DNA of 13,573 nucleotides from Deltaproteobacteria bacterium (GTDB lineage: Bacteria > Bdellovibrionota_F > JAHFAK01): contig JAHFAK010000063.1 in NCBI GenBank assembly GCA_023250585.1, positions 1-13,573 of the forward strand. The letters run 5' to 3'. The notes under the pieces are model-generated. The model had not been told where the DNA came from. It saw only the letters and a program-made list of their open reading frames with translations, and ran no database searches. Position numbers and translations under genes: made by a program. This document shows positions 1-8,550 of this stretch, piece by piece. Position 1 is the stretch's first letter. Each line of letters opens with the position of its first letter.

Positions 1-12
1 TGACTATATGTT

Positions 13-1419
13 ATGTATATTATGGAAAGTACAAGAATTAAAAACCTGGTTAAGCATTTTATTGAAACCCATAATCTTACTGCAAAAAATGACCGAATCC
101 TCGTTGCGGTTTCAGGAGGAAAAGATTCGATCACACTTTTAGATATTCTTTCAAAATTGCGAGATTCATTATCTTTTTCTCTATGTGTTGCACATGTTGA
201 TCATAAGTTACGTAAGGATTCGAAAAAAGATGCATTGTTTGTAAAAGAATTAGCAAAAAAATATGGATTCCCTTGTTATAGTGCAGATGTGCATATTGAA
301 AAATCTAAAGGAGCACTCGAAGAAAAAGCTCGCGAAGCTCGCTACATCGCTTTAGAAAAAATGAGAAGCCGCGCTAACGCTCATAAAATTGCTGTTGCAC
401 ATACCAAAGATGACAATGCTGAAACCATGATCTTCCGTTTTTTGGGAGGATCTGCTATGCATGGTTTATCTGGTATTCAGCCTATGCAGGGTACAATCAT
501 TCGACCACTGCTGAGTCTGCAGAGAGCAGATATTGATCATTATATTGAAGAAGAAAAATTATTATTTCACGAGGACCATACAAATAAAAATAATATATTT
601 ACCCGGAATCGTATTCGACATCTTTTAATTCCTCTTATAAAAAAAGAATTTAATCCAAATATTATTGAAACACTCAATCATAGTGCATATCTTTTTTCAG
701 AGAATCATACTTTTTTGCAAAACGAAACGCACAAGATTATTAAAACATATGTGCAAAAAAAAGATAACGGCTGTTCTATCCTTGGTGCAGATTTAATGAA
801 ATATCCTAAAATTTATTGGTACTATATTCTTCGTGAAATGATAAAAACTATGATTGATTTTAAAAAAATTCGTTTTGCCTCGTTGCAAAATTTTATTAAA
901 AAACTGCAAAGTATGCAAAAAAATAGTTCGAATTTTGCTTTAAACGTATCAAAAAATGTTAAATTGAGTAAAAATTATGACACGATTGCAGTTTTATTAG
1001 AACATAGTAATAAAAGGCAAAACGCTCTATGTACGATAGAGCAGCCGGGATTCTATGAATGGAATGGAAAACAATTAGTATTGCAAGTTGCTGATAATAA
1101 TGGTAAAATAATAAATAGCATGGATAAAAATATGCTCTATTTAGATTGCGATAAAGTTATATGGCCTCTTACGGTGCGAAGTATGCAGCGAGGAGATCGC
1201 TTCAAACCGATGGGTTTAGGAGGAAGTAAAAAATTGTCTGATTTTTTTATTGATAAAAAAATTGATCGAAAAAAAAGAGATGAAATACCTCTCTTTATTT
1301 CAGATAACAACATAATTGGCGTATTTCATTATACCATTGCGCAAGGATATACCATTAGCAAAACTACAAAAAGAATTTTAACAATATCATTAGGAGGCTC
1401 TTTTGAAACAGTCACATAA
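13..1419 (+). CDS. tilS: tRNA(Ile)-lysidine synthetase TilS
   Basis: TilS uses ATP and lysine to convert C34 of the tRNA-Ile CAU anticodon to lysidine, so that the tRNA reads AUA codons; it acts in the cytoplasm. The 468-residue product has the PP-loop ATP-pyrophosphatase motif SGGKDS at residues 34-39, AHVDHKLR at about 60-67, and HTKDDNAET at 130-138. The last is the family's HxxxDQAET segment with Asn in place of the usual Gln. RPLLSLQR follows, then a long helical middle and a C-terminal domain ending in a basic, glycine-bearing stretch typical of full-length TilS. An in-frame TGA at 1-3 closes the frame. The start is ATG at 13 or the second ATG at 22; neither has a clear Shine-Dalgarno. 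The 3' end overlaps ftsH by 17 nt, and tilS-ftsH is a widely conserved pair. Confidence 0.95.
   Translation: MYIMESTRIKNLVKHFIETHNLTAKNDRILVAVSGGKDSITLLDILSKLRDSLSFSLCVAHVDHKLRKDSKKDALFVKELAKKYGFPCYSADVHIEKSKGALEEKAREARYIALEKMRSRANAHKIAVAHTKDDNAETMIFRFLGGSAMHGLSGIQPMQGTIIRPLLSLQRADIDHYIEEEKLLFHEDHTNKNNIFTRNRIRHLLIPLIKKEFNPNIIETLNHSAYLFSENHTFLQNETHKIIKTYVQKKDNGCSILGADLMKYPKIYWYYILREMIKTMIDFKKIRFASLQNFIKKLQSMQKNSSNFALNVSKNVKLSKNYDTIAVLLEHSNKRQNALCTIEQPGFYEWNGKQLVLQVADNNGKIINSMDKNMLYLDCDKVIWPLTVRSMQRGDRFKPMGLGGSKKLSDFFIDKKIDRKKRDEIPLFISDNNIIGVFHYTIAQGYTISKTTKRILTISLGGSFETVT
1392..1397 (+). promoter_or_regulatory. Ribosome binding site deciding the TTG start of ftsH
   Basis: A perfect AGGAGG lies inside the end of tilS, five bases before the TTG at 1403. 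No in-frame ATG occurs near the N-terminal membrane segment, so this site is what fixes the TTG start. It is the strongest Shine-Dalgarno noticed in the window; most other genes here have weak ones. Confidence 0.85.
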
Positions 1420-3334
1420 AACAATATTACTATGGATCGCCGTTTTTTTGATTGCGATCAGCGTATATAATTTGATTAACCCACAACTCGAAAACGTTCA
1501 GACTATAAAATATTTCGAGTTTCATAATGCGGTTAAAGAAAAAAAAGTCAAAACTGTCACCATTCGTGGAAAGCTTATCGAAGGTGAATTTACCGATGGT
1601 AAAAAATTTAAGACAAAGGCTATGGAGCCTGATTCAGATTTTAGAAATTTTCTTGTTGATAATAACGTTCTTGTTTCCTTTGAGGAAGAATTAGGAACTC
1701 CGTGGTGGCAACAATTTTTGATTTCATGGCTGCCTATGATTTTCTTGTTTTTGCTCTTTTTCTTTTTTATGCGACAGCTGCAGATTGGTGGCGGCAAAGC
1801 AATGAGCTTTGGCAAAAGTAAAGCGCGGCTTATGTCTGAAAGCCAAGTTAAAGTGACCTTTAAAGATGTAGCTGGAATCGATGAAGCAAAAGATGAATTA
1901 CAAGAAATTATCGATTTTTTAAAAGACCCGAAAAAATTTACACGTCTTGGAGGAAGAATTCCTAAGGGTGTTCTTTTAATGGGAGCGCCTGGGACAGGAA
2001 AGACTTTACTTGCAAAGGCAATTGCCGGAGAAGCAGGAGTTCCATTTTTTAGCATTTCTGGTTCAGATTTTGTTGAAATGTTTGTAGGTGTCGGCGCAAG
2101 TCGTGTTCGAGATTTGTTCGAGCAAGGCAAACGAAATGCTCCATGTATCATATTTATTGATGAAATCGATGCCGTTGGAAGACATCGTGGAGCTGGTATT
2201 GGCGGTGGTCATGATGAACGTGAACAGACACTTAATCAACTCCTCGTTGAGATGGATGGATTCGAATCAAATGAAGGAGTCATAATTATTGCAGCAACAA
2301 ACCGTCCTGACGTTTTAGATCCTGCGCTTTTGCGTCCTGGCCGATTTGATCGTCGTGTCATAGTTCCTACTCCAGATCTTAGAGGACGGGAAGGAATTCT
2401 GAAAGTTCATTCACGTAAAACTCCTCTTGCCTCAAACATAGATATGGGAATTATTGCTCGTGGGACGCCGGGATTTTCAGGCGCTGATCTTGAAAATCTT
2501 GTTAATGAGGCAGCCCTTATTGCTGCTCGAGAAAATAAAGATCAGCTTGAGATGAATGATTTTGAAATTGCTAAAGATAAAATTCTCATGGGAAAAGAAC
2601 GTCGCAGTATGATTCTTTCAGATGAACAAAAGAAAACAACGGCATATCATGAGGCAGGACATACGTTGGTTGCAAAATGTCTTTCTGGATCTGATCCTAT
2701 TCACAAGGTTTCTATTATCCCTCGTGGTATGGCTCTCGGAGTTACTCAACAGTTACCTAAAGAAGATAGATATACCATTTCCAAAGAAAAGGCTGAGATT
2801 GATATTACGGTGCTTATGGGTGGACGAATTGCTGAAGAAATGATGCTCAATCAAAAAACATCAGGCGCAGGAAATGATATTGAACGTGCAACAGAAATTG
2901 CGCGACGTATGGTATGTGATTGGGGAATGAGCGAAAAACTTGGACCTTTAACTTTTGGTAAGAAAGAAGAACAAATCTTTTTAGGTAAAGAATTAGGCAT
3001 GCATAAGGATTACAGCGAAAGTACGGCAATGATAATTGATGAAGAAATTAAAAAAATTGTTGGTTTTGCATATATACGCGCAAAAGACATTCTCACGAAT
3101 CATAAACCTAAATTAGAAGCGCTGGCTCTTGCATTACTCGAGTATGAAAGTCTTGATGCACAGGAAGTTGAAATGGTCATTGAAGGTGATAATTTAAATG
3201 AACTGAGAGCTAGAAAAGAAGAAGAAAAAAAACGTCAAGTCGCACGAGATGAAGCGAGAAAGCGGGAAGAGAAAATTGCTACAGAAACAAAGCCGAAGAT
3301 AAAAATGAAAAGAATGATCGAGGAGAAAGCTTAA
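1403..3334 (+). CDS. ftsH: ATP-dependent zinc metalloprotease FtsH
   Basis: FtsH is a membrane-anchored hexameric AAA+ protease that extracts and degrades misfolded membrane proteins and selected regulators. The 643-residue product is of normal length. Transmembrane segments lie at about 7-25 and 101-123, with a short periplasmic domain between them. The AAA module has Walker A GAPGTGKT at 194-201, Walker B IIFIDEID at 249-256, and a second region of homology with [19 protein letters not shown]. The peptidase has the zinc motif HEAGH at 416-420 and a probable third zinc ligand, Asp492, in the TSGAGND segment. The tail from about 590 is a highly charged Lys/Glu/Arg stretch. Translation starts at TTG 1403, overlapping tilS by 17 nt, which suggests translational coupling. 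In many deltaproteobacteria folP follows ftsH; here a short palindrome and cdaA follow. Confidence 0.97.
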   Translation: MKQSHKTILLWIAVFLIAISVYNLINPQLENVQTIKYFEFHNAVKEKKVKTVTIRGKLIEGEFTDGKKFKTKAMEPDSDFRNFLVDNNVLVSFEEELGTPWWQQFLISWLPMIFLFLLFFFFMRQLQIGGGKAMSFGKSKARLMSESQVKVTFKDVAGIDEAKDELQEIIDFLKDPKKFTRLGGRIPKGVLLMGAPGTGKTLLAKAIAGEAGVPFFSISGSDFVEMFVGVGASRVRDLFEQGKRNAPCIIFIDEIDAVGRHRGAGIGGGHDEREQTLNQLLVEMDGFESNEGVIIIAATNRPDVLDPALLRPGRFDRRVIVPTPDLRGREGILKVHSRKTPLASNIDMGIIARGTPGFSGADLENLVNEAALIAARENKDQLEMNDFEIAKDKILMGKERRSMILSDEQKKTTAYHEAGHTLVAKCLSGSDPIHKVSIIPRGMALGVTQQLPKEDRYTISKEKAEIDITVLMGGRIAEEMMLNQKTSGAGNDIERATEIARRMVCDWGMSEKLGPLTFGKKEEQIFLGKELGMHKDYSESTAMIIDEEIKKIVGFAYIRAKDILTNHKPKLEALALALLEYESLDAQEVEMVIEGDNLNELRARKEEEKKRQVARDEARKREEKIATETKPKIKMKRMIEEKA

Positions 3335-3345
3335 AACTTTTCAAT

Positions 3346-3376
3346 TGTCATCCCGTGGTCAAGCCGTGGAATGACA
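3346..3376. repeat. 31-nt imperfect palindrome between ftsH and cdaA
   Basis: The outer arms TGTCAT and ATGACA pair exactly. After one C/A mismatch the inner arms pair as CCGTGGT with GCCGTGG, using three G-U pairs, around a CAA loop. The downstream arm is not followed by a T-run, so it is not a standard intrinsic terminator. The outer sequence resembles the TGTCATCCCG-type dispersed palindromes known in several bacterial genomes. No second copy is visible in this window. It ends 13 nt before the cdaA start, so the RNA hairpin could affect cdaA translation or transcript stability; that is inference. Confidence 0.6.
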
Positions 3377-3389
3377 TGTAGAAAATCTA

Positions 3390-4181
3390 ATGTACAATTT
3401 TTTTTATAATTTAGTTGCTCATTTTACGTTTACTGATGCTCTCGATATTGCCATTCTTAGCTTCATTATTTATTCAATTATTATTCTTATTAAAGGAACA
3501 AAAGCAGCATATGTAATTATTGGACTCTTTATTGGCATAGTAGCTTTATGGGCATCATCGATACAGGATTATGAGCTTTTTGTCGTCAATCGTATCTTTC
3601 GTGCTTTTTTTGTAAATCTTCCGGTGATTATTGTTGTACTTTTCCAATCTGAGATTCGTAAATTTTTGGCGCAGTTAGGGAGACGTCCTTTTTTTTCAAA
3701 GGAATCTATATTTACTCACGGGACGGAACTTGAAGAAGTCATTAAAGCAAGTGTAGCTTTGGCAAATAGAAAAATAGGTGCATTAATTGTGATTGAACGA
3801 GAAGAACATTTGTCAGATTATTTGGATACAGGTGTAAAAATTGATGCCGAAGTAGATAAGGATCTTATAACAAGTATTTTTTTACCTATATCACCTTTAC
3901 ATGATGGAGCACTTGCAATTCAGAATAATCGTATTTCAAAAGTTGGCTGTTTTTTACCGTTAACACTTGATCCTCGATTTGGACAAATTTATGGAACTCG
4001 TCACCGTGCAGCTATTGGTCTTACCGAAGAAATAGATGCTGTCGTGATTGTTATTTCAGAAGAGCGAGGAACTATTTCAGTTGCTGTAGGCGGAAAAATA
4101 ACGCGTGATCTTGATGCTATTGCACTCCGTAAAGTATTACAAAATCTCTTAATTGCAAGAAAACCTCGGAAAAAACACTAA
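3390..4181 (+). CDS. cdaA: Diadenylate cyclase CdaA (c-di-AMP synthase)
   Basis: CdaA condenses two ATP into cyclic di-AMP at the cytoplasmic face of the inner membrane. The 263-residue product is the usual size for the family. Three hydrophobic segments fill about residues 1-85, followed by the DAC domain. The two signature motifs are present: HDGALAI with the catalytic DGA at 172-174, and GTRHRAAIG with RHR at 204-206. The later ISEERGTISVA segment is also typical. The start ATG at 3390 gives the expected membrane N-terminus, although no Shine-Dalgarno is visible ahead of it. It is followed after 8 nt by the YbbR-domain gene, its usual partner. c-di-AMP is best studied in Gram-positives for osmotic and cell-wall control; the gene is also common in deltaproteobacteria-like groups. 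Confidence 0.95.
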   Translation: MYNFFYNLVAHFTFTDALDIAILSFIIYSIIILIKGTKAAYVIIGLFIGIVALWASSIQDYELFVVNRIFRAFFVNLPVIIVVLFQSEIRKFLAQLGRRPFFSKESIFTHGTELEEVIKASVALANRKIGALIVIEREEHLSDYLDTGVKIDAEVDKDLITSIFLPISPLHDGALAIQNNRISKVGCFLPLTLDPRFGQIYGTRHRAAIGLTEEIDAVVIVISEERGTISVAVGGKITRDLDAIALRKVLQNLLIARKPRKKH

Positions 4182-4189
4182 AAAAGAAA

Positions 4190-4906
4190 ATGAAAAAAAT
4201 ATATTCATATAAGTTAAAAGAATTAATAGTTAAAAATGTGCAGTATAAAATTATTGCTATTCTTATTTCAATTGTTGTGTGGGTATTTATCATTTCAGAA
4301 GAAAATATTGAGAAAACAATACGAGTTCCTCTAAAAATTAATAAATCTGATCATACGGTTGTAGTGAATGATGTAACAAAAGAAGTAGCGGTTACTGTCT
4401 CCGGCAGTCGTTCGATAATTAAAAGCTTACAATCTCTTAATCTATTTGCTGAAATCAATATTGATGATAATTCACTTGGTCTTGGTTCATATCGTATCCT
4501 TCCAGAAAAAATGAATATCCCTCAATACCTTGAAGTAAATTCAATCAATCCTGCTTCAGTATTAATTAATCTTGAGGAATTGGTACAAAAAGAAGTGCCG
4601 GTGATTCCCCGTTTTCAGGGAACTTTACCTCATGGATATATGATCAAACGATATAAAGTTACTCCTGAAAATGTTTACATAGAAGGAGCTGAACGTTTTG
4701 TAAATAAAACTCGTAAGGTGTATTTAAAAGTCATTGATCTTTCTTCTATGACTCAGATTCCTGAATCCGGAACGATGACTATTAAAACTTTAGCTGATTT
4801 TAATACAAAAAATATTTGGCTGAAGAATCAAGAAAACTTCGAAGTTGAATTAACTATCCAAAGACTAAAAGTGGGAATGATGGACGATACTCAATCCTCT
4901 TTTTAA
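4190..4906 (+). CDS. cdaR: YbbR-domain membrane protein, CdaR-like partner of CdaA
   Basis: The 238-residue protein has one N-terminal membrane anchor at about residues 20-36, preceded by a lysine-rich cytoplasmic segment. The rest is predicted to be extracytoplasmic and beta-rich. Two YbbR-like repeats can be made out, about 42-115 and 125-225; each begins near a xVPxx strand (RVPLKI, then EVPVIPRF) and includes a Pro-x-x-V segment such as TPENVYIEG. In Firmicutes the partner CdaR binds and modulates CdaA, but that protein has about four YbbR domains, so this is the short form. It starts 8 nt after cdaA and is presumably co-transcribed. Its stop lies only 5 nt from the stop of the convergent lipoprotein gene. 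The symbol is given by context and domain; regulation of CdaA is inferred. Confidence 0.85.
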   Translation: MKKIYSYKLKELIVKNVQYKIIAILISIVVWVFIISEENIEKTIRVPLKINKSDHTVVVNDVTKEVAVTVSGSRSIIKSLQSLNLFAEINIDDNSLGLGSYRILPEKMNIPQYLEVNSINPASVLINLEELVQKEVPVIPRFQGTLPHGYMIKRYKVTPENVYIEGAERFVNKTRKVYLKVIDLSSMTQIPESGTMTIKTLADFNTKNIWLKNQENFEVELTIQRLKVGMMDDTQSSF

Positions 4907-4911
4907 TGGGT

Positions 4912-6306
4912 TTAAGGGTACGTAACATCTACATCGCCAATATCACTTTCACATTGTATATCGGGTAAGGAAAGATTCTTTATATCATTAGGTACAAAGG
5001 GATCGATATCGAGTGTAAGATCACTAAATGGTGAATCAGTGCTGCACACTGCTCCAGCGCCGTAAAATCCGTCTTCATTTAAGCATTGAGCGTTATCCAT
5101 GCTGTAGACATATTTAAGAGCACATAAGCCTGAGCTTGAAGAAGCGCAGATAGCATTGATATAATTTTCTAATGCAACACCCATTTGTGTATCAGTAAAA
5201 TCAGTATTTGTGCTGCACACATTGACAGGTACACTTTCATTACCAGATACTGTAGGTAATCCAAGAGTTCCACCTTTTAATGCATAGCCGAGAGTTGTAC
5301 AATTAATTTCTCCTGTTCCTGCTCGTGCATATTTAATAAATCCATCTCCAAATGCTTTTGAGATAGGATAGGTATCCCAAAAATTTTCATCAACTTCGGT
5401 TAGAGCTTCTGAAAGAGCCATATTTTGTTTTGCGATATTTTGTTCACTATCGATGATCGCAGCAAAGCTATAGACTGCTTCTGCTCCAAATGGATTGAAT
5501 CCACTCGTACTGGTTGAGATGTTTGATACATATAATCCACCATAAGTTTCGATTGTATGTGCTGCTGTTTCTGTAACCATAATTTTTATTTTATCAGGGC
5601 CAGCTGAATCAGTTTGGTTAGCATCGGTCATCGTCATAGTAATTGAACGAGGGTCGTTATTATTAAATTCAGCTAATACTTTTTTTGGCGCAGTTGGATC
5701 ATCAGCAGGTCCTTCATAAGGGTAAATATATACTTGTGCGTTAGTGAGGGCATTAGATTCATTGACGTTAAAAGAAAAATCTATCGCAGGGCAGTGTTCT
5801 CCTTGAGCATTATCCCAATAGAGTTTCAAATTATAACTAAATGCAGATCCGGCTTCATTATAGGTGACGAGCACGTAATCTGGTGCAGTAGCGTCAGTCG
5901 AATCACTAATTTTAATAAGAAGATTTTCACCTGGGGCAAGAGGATGATCTGGTAAGATAATATCAAAGGCTTCTGAGAAATTTGTCAATATTCCGCCGAG
6001 AAGGTCTGATGTGAGTGTTTCTGCAATTCCTACAAACATTTTTGGTAAGCCCAGGAAATTTGCTGCTCCTCCGACATCTTCTTTTGATTTCTTTAGTAAA
6101 AGTGAAGGTACAGCAGCATCATTGTAAGCGCTGGGCAAAGCAAGAACAGTTAAACTTGGAATGGCAAGAATCTCAGCCTCGGGGTTTGTCTCAGTACTCG
6201 TAGCAGCAGGCTCTGTCTCATCGGATGTATCTTTAATTCTTCCGCACGTAAGAATAAAGATCAGTGATAGAATATAAGCCAAGAGAGAAATTTTTACTAT
6301 TTTCAT
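4912..6306 (-). CDS. Putative secreted lipoprotein of unknown function
   Basis: The 464-residue product starts with a lipoprotein-type signal peptide: lysines at 2 and 5, a hydrophobic core at 6-19, and Cys21 followed by a polar, acidic, Thr/Glu-rich linker (about 22-48). The lipobox ILTC is imperfect, because Thr at -1 is unusual where Gly, Ala or Ser is normal. The mature part looks like a soluble, beta-rich extracellular domain with eight further cysteines, the first at residue 172 and most in the last third, an even number compatible with disulfides. I recognise no enzymatic motif or family. It lies opposite to its neighbours, ends 5 nt from cdaR, and is divergent from glmM. Its promoter is unclear: a TATATT at 6330-6335 on this strand has only a poor -35 partner. 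The ribosome site (AAGAG) is weak. Export is fairly certain; function is unknown. Confidence 0.8.
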   Translation of the reverse strand: MKIVKISLLAYILSLIFILTCGRIKDTSDETEPAATSTETNPEAEILAIPSLTVLALPSAYNDAAVPSLLLKKSKEDVGGAANFLGLPKMFVGIAETLTSDLLGGILTNFSEAFDIILPDHPLAPGENLLIKISDSTDATAPDYVLVTYNEAGSAFSYNLKLYWDNAQGEHCPAIDFSFNVNESNALTNAQVYIYPYEGPADDPTAPKKVLAEFNNNDPRSITMTMTDANQTDSAGPDKIKIMVTETAAHTIETYGGLYVSNISTSTSGFNPFGAEAVYSFAAIIDSEQNIAKQNMALSEALTEVDENFWDTYPISKAFGDGFIKYARAGTGEINCTTLGYALKGGTLGLPTVSGNESVPVNVCSTNTDFTDTQMGVALENYINAICASSSSGLCALKYVYSMDNAQCLNEDGFYGAGAVCSTDSPFSDLTLDIDPFVPNDIKNLSLPDIQCESDIGDVDVTYP

Positions 6307-6392
6307 AATTTTCTCTTATAGTTATGCACAATATAGTCTATCACATGTATCATTTTATGTCTATACCCTATACGAAAAATGATTTTTTTTCA

Positions 6393-6406
6393 GTGATTTT
6401 AATCAC
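6393..6406. promoter_or_regulatory. CRP/FNR-type dyad upstream of glmM promoter
   Basis: A perfect inverted repeat, GTGATT-TT-AATCAC, contains the GTGA-N6-TCAC core typical of CRP/FNR-superfamily operators. It is centred 24 bases from the middle of the glmM -35 hexamer, about 51 bases before the inferred transcription start. That is not one of the classic CRP spacings. It also lies in the shared upstream region of the divergent lipoprotein gene, so it could act on either gene. The match is short and could occur by chance in AT-rich DNA. Confidence 0.35.
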
Positions 6407-6416
6407 CTAAAAGAGT

Positions 6417-6444
6417 TTGACAACACTAAAAAAAGTAAGATACT
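6417..6444 (+). promoter_or_regulatory. Sigma70-like promoter of the glmM operon
   Basis: A consensus -35, TTGACA (6417-6422), is followed after 16 bases by the -10-like GATACT (6439-6444), which matches TATAAT at four of six positions. Transcription would begin near 6451. That gives about 28 nt of leader to the ATG at 6480 and places AGGA (6470-6473) correctly, supporting 6480 over the GTG at 6462 as the glmM start. No terminator is visible between the five downstream genes, so this promoter probably drives glmM to the HEAT-repeat gene. Confidence 0.65.
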
Positions 6445-6479
6445 CGTTTAAATAAGTTCAGGTGAATAAAGGAATTTTT

Positions 6480-7853
6480 ATGAGAAAAATTTTTGGTACT
6501 GATGGTGTGCGTGGTACGGCAAATCAATACCCGATGACTGTGGAAGTTGCTTTACAATTGGGCAGAGCAATTGCCTATGTTATGAAGCGAGAACATGAAG
6601 GCAGTAAAATTGTTGTAGGTAAAGATACACGCATTTCTTGTTATATGTTTGAAGAGGCTATTGCTGCAGGAATTTGTTCAATGGGAGTTGACGTATATCT
6701 TGTTGGCCCTATGCCAACTCCAGGAATAGCTTTTTTAACACGAAGTATGCGTTGTGATGCTGGTGTTATGATTTCTGCATCACATAATCATTATCAAGAC
6801 AATGGCATAAAATTTTTTTCACGAGATGGTTTTAAACTTCCCGATGCCCAAGAAGCAGAAATTGAAACCTTATTATTTTCAGAAAAGCTTAATCTCCATC
6901 GTCCAATTGCAAAAAATATTGGAAAGGCTCACCGTATGGAAGATGCTTCAGGTCGTTATATTGAATTTTTAAAGAAATCTTTTCCAAAAGAACTTACTCT
7001 TGAAGGAATTAAAATTGTTGTAGACTGTGCCAATGGAGCAACCTATAAAATCGCTCCGATGCTTTTTCAAGAGCTTGGTGCTCAAGTTAGTTCTATAGGC
7101 GTTTCACCTAATGGGTATAATATCAATGATAGTTGTGGATCTCAATATACGGATGCTCTTATTGCAAAAGTGCAAGAACAACACGCCGACTTAGGTATTG
7201 CATTCGATGGTGATGGAGACCGTGTAATTCTTGCCGATCAGAGTGGTAAAATTATCGATGGCGATTATCAAATGGCATACGTGGGAATGCATTTAAAACA
7301 AAAAGGAAAATTATTAAAAAATACTATTGTGTCTACGATAATGAGTAATTTTGGTTTTGAAAAAGCTCTCGAAAAAAAAGATATACAACTCATTCGTACA
7401 CAGGTAGGTGACCGTTACGTTGTTGAACGTATGATACAAGACGGTTACAATTTTGGAGGCGAACAATCCGGGCATATTATTTTCTTAGATCATAATACGA
7501 CCGGAGATGGAATGATGGGTGCTCTTCAGGTGCTTTCATGCCTTCGCCATGATAATATTCCCTTAATAAATCTTACAAATCTCATTGAACGATTTCCACA
7601 AATTCTCATGAATGTTAAAGTTAAGCAGAAGAAAAATATAGATGAGATCGATGGATTAATTTCTAAGATACATGAAATCGGAAAAGCATTAGGAAATAGG
7701 GGAAGGGTAGTAGTTCGGCCTTCTGGTACCGAAGCAAAAATTCGCGTAATGGTCGAGGGAGAAAATGAAAAAACTATTACTGATTATGCATACCAACTTA
7801 TAGATATAATCGAGAAAAGCGAGTTAAAGTACGATGGCAAAGCTGGGAGTTAA
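6480..7853 (+). CDS. glmM: Phosphoglucosamine mutase GlmM
   Basis: GlmM interconverts glucosamine-6-phosphate and glucosamine-1-phosphate, the second step of UDP-GlcNAc synthesis for peptidoglycan and LPS. The 457-residue product is full length. It begins MRKIFGTDGVRG, the family's usual N-terminus. The phosphoserine loop ISASHNH is at 98-104 with catalytic Ser101, the Mg-binding DGDGDR at 243-248, the sugar-binding GGEQSGH at 326-332, and the phosphate-binding RPSGTEAKIR from 413. In the phosphoserine loop the near-invariant HNP is HNH (His104). Start ATG 6480 is chosen because AGGA lies six bases upstream and homologues start here; an in-frame GTG at 6462 would add six residues. The 3' end overlaps pdxJ by 20 nt. 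GlmM is a known regulatory partner of CdaA in Firmicutes, and the gene triad is present here but split by the lipoprotein gene. Confidence 0.96.
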   Translation: MRKIFGTDGVRGTANQYPMTVEVALQLGRAIAYVMKREHEGSKIVVGKDTRISCYMFEEAIAAGICSMGVDVYLVGPMPTPGIAFLTRSMRCDAGVMISASHNHYQDNGIKFFSRDGFKLPDAQEAEIETLLFSEKLNLHRPIAKNIGKAHRMEDASGRYIEFLKKSFPKELTLEGIKIVVDCANGATYKIAPMLFQELGAQVSSIGVSPNGYNINDSCGSQYTDALIAKVQEQHADLGIAFDGDGDRVILADQSGKIIDGDYQMAYVGMHLKQKGKLLKNTIVSTIMSNFGFEKALEKKDIQLIRTQVGDRYVVERMIQDGYNFGGEQSGHIIFLDHNTTGDGMMGALQVLSCLRHDNIPLINLTNLIERFPQILMNVKVKQKKNIDEIDGLISKIHEIGKALGNRGRVVVRPSGTEAKIRVMVEGENEKTITDYAYQLIDIIEKSELKYDGKAGS

Positions 7854-8550
7854 TATCGACCACATTGCTACGCTTCGAGAAGTTCGAAAGACTCGCTATC
7901 CTGATCCGGTAGAGGCAGCTAAAATTATTGAAAATTTAGGCGCCAGTAGTATTGTTTGTCACTTACGTGAAGATCGTCGACATATTCAAGATAACGATAT
8001 ATTTCACATCAAAAAAGTTTTAAATATTCCTTTGAATTTAGAAATGGCTGCGCGAGAAGAGATACGAACGATAGCACTGAACGTGCGACCGGATACCGTC
8101 ACTCTTGTTCCAGAGCGTCGGCAAGAGCTTACCACTGAAGGAGGCTTGAATGTTATTCATGATCAAACCCATTTACGGAAATTTATAAAACCTTTACGTG
8201 AGGTTGGAATTCATGTCAGTATGTTTATAGAACCTGATCTTGACCAAATTCAAGCATCTCAAGATATCGGCGCTGATGTTATTGAAATACATACGGGTAC
8301 CTATGCTCAATCACTTACGAGAGTTGATCAAGAAAGAGAATTGGATAAGATCGTTCAAGCTGCGGAATACACTTATTCGTGTGGATTATTTATTGCAGCC
8401 GGACATGGTCTTCATTACGAGAATACTTCTGTGCTGAAACAAAAATGTCCGTTGATTGAAGAATATAATATTGGCCATGCAATTATTGCTCGTGCAGTTT
8501 TTTTGGGATTAGAACGAGCGGTAAAAGACATGAAAGAAATAGTGAGATAG
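7834..8550 (+). CDS. pdxJ: Pyridoxine 5'-phosphate synthase PdxJ
   Basis: PdxJ condenses 1-deoxyxylulose-5-phosphate with 3-amino-2-oxopropyl phosphate to give pyridoxine 5'-phosphate, the ring-forming step of the DXP-dependent vitamin B6 route. The 238-residue TIM-barrel protein is of normal length and carries the N-terminal signature GVNIDHIATLR (5-15), RYPDP (21-25), HLREDRRHI (43-51), LEMAA, VPERRQELTTEGG, IEIHTG, AAGHGLHYEN and NIGHAIIARAVFLGLERAV. All are characteristic. The start ATG at 7834 lies inside glmM (20-nt overlap), implying coupled translation. The stop is 4 nt before the next gene. In many deltaproteobacteria acpS follows pdxJ directly; it is absent here. Confidence 0.97.
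   Translation: MAKLGVNIDHIATLREVRKTRYPDPVEAAKIIENLGASSIVCHLREDRRHIQDNDIFHIKKVLNIPLNLEMAAREEIRTIALNVRPDTVTLVPERRQELTTEGGLNVIHDQTHLRKFIKPLREVGIHVSMFIEPDLDQIQASQDIGADVIEIHTGTYAQSLTRVDQERELDKIVQAAEYTYSCGLFIAAGHGLHYENTSVLKQKCPLIEEYNIGHAIIARAVFLGLERAVKDMKEIVR

Noticed and set aside
1522-2151. 209-codon open frame on the minus strand inside ftsH
   Set aside because: It is fully contained in the well-supported ftsH gene, and its translation has no recognisable domain; it is a shadow of the coding strand.
3346-3376. Rho-independent terminator after ftsH
   Set aside because: The hairpin has a mismatch and G-U pairs and is not followed by a T-run on the plus strand, so it does not fit an intrinsic terminator.
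6330-6358. Minus-strand promoter for the lipoprotein gene (TATATT with an ATAAAA -35)
   Set aside because: The -10 is good, but the -35 matches consensus at only three of six positions in AT-rich DNA; too weak to list as a feature.
6462-6479. GTG start six codons upstream for glmM
   Set aside because: It has no ribosome binding site and would leave only about 10 nt of leader from the predicted promoter. The ATG at 6480 has AGGA upstream and gives the canonical MRKIFGTDG start.
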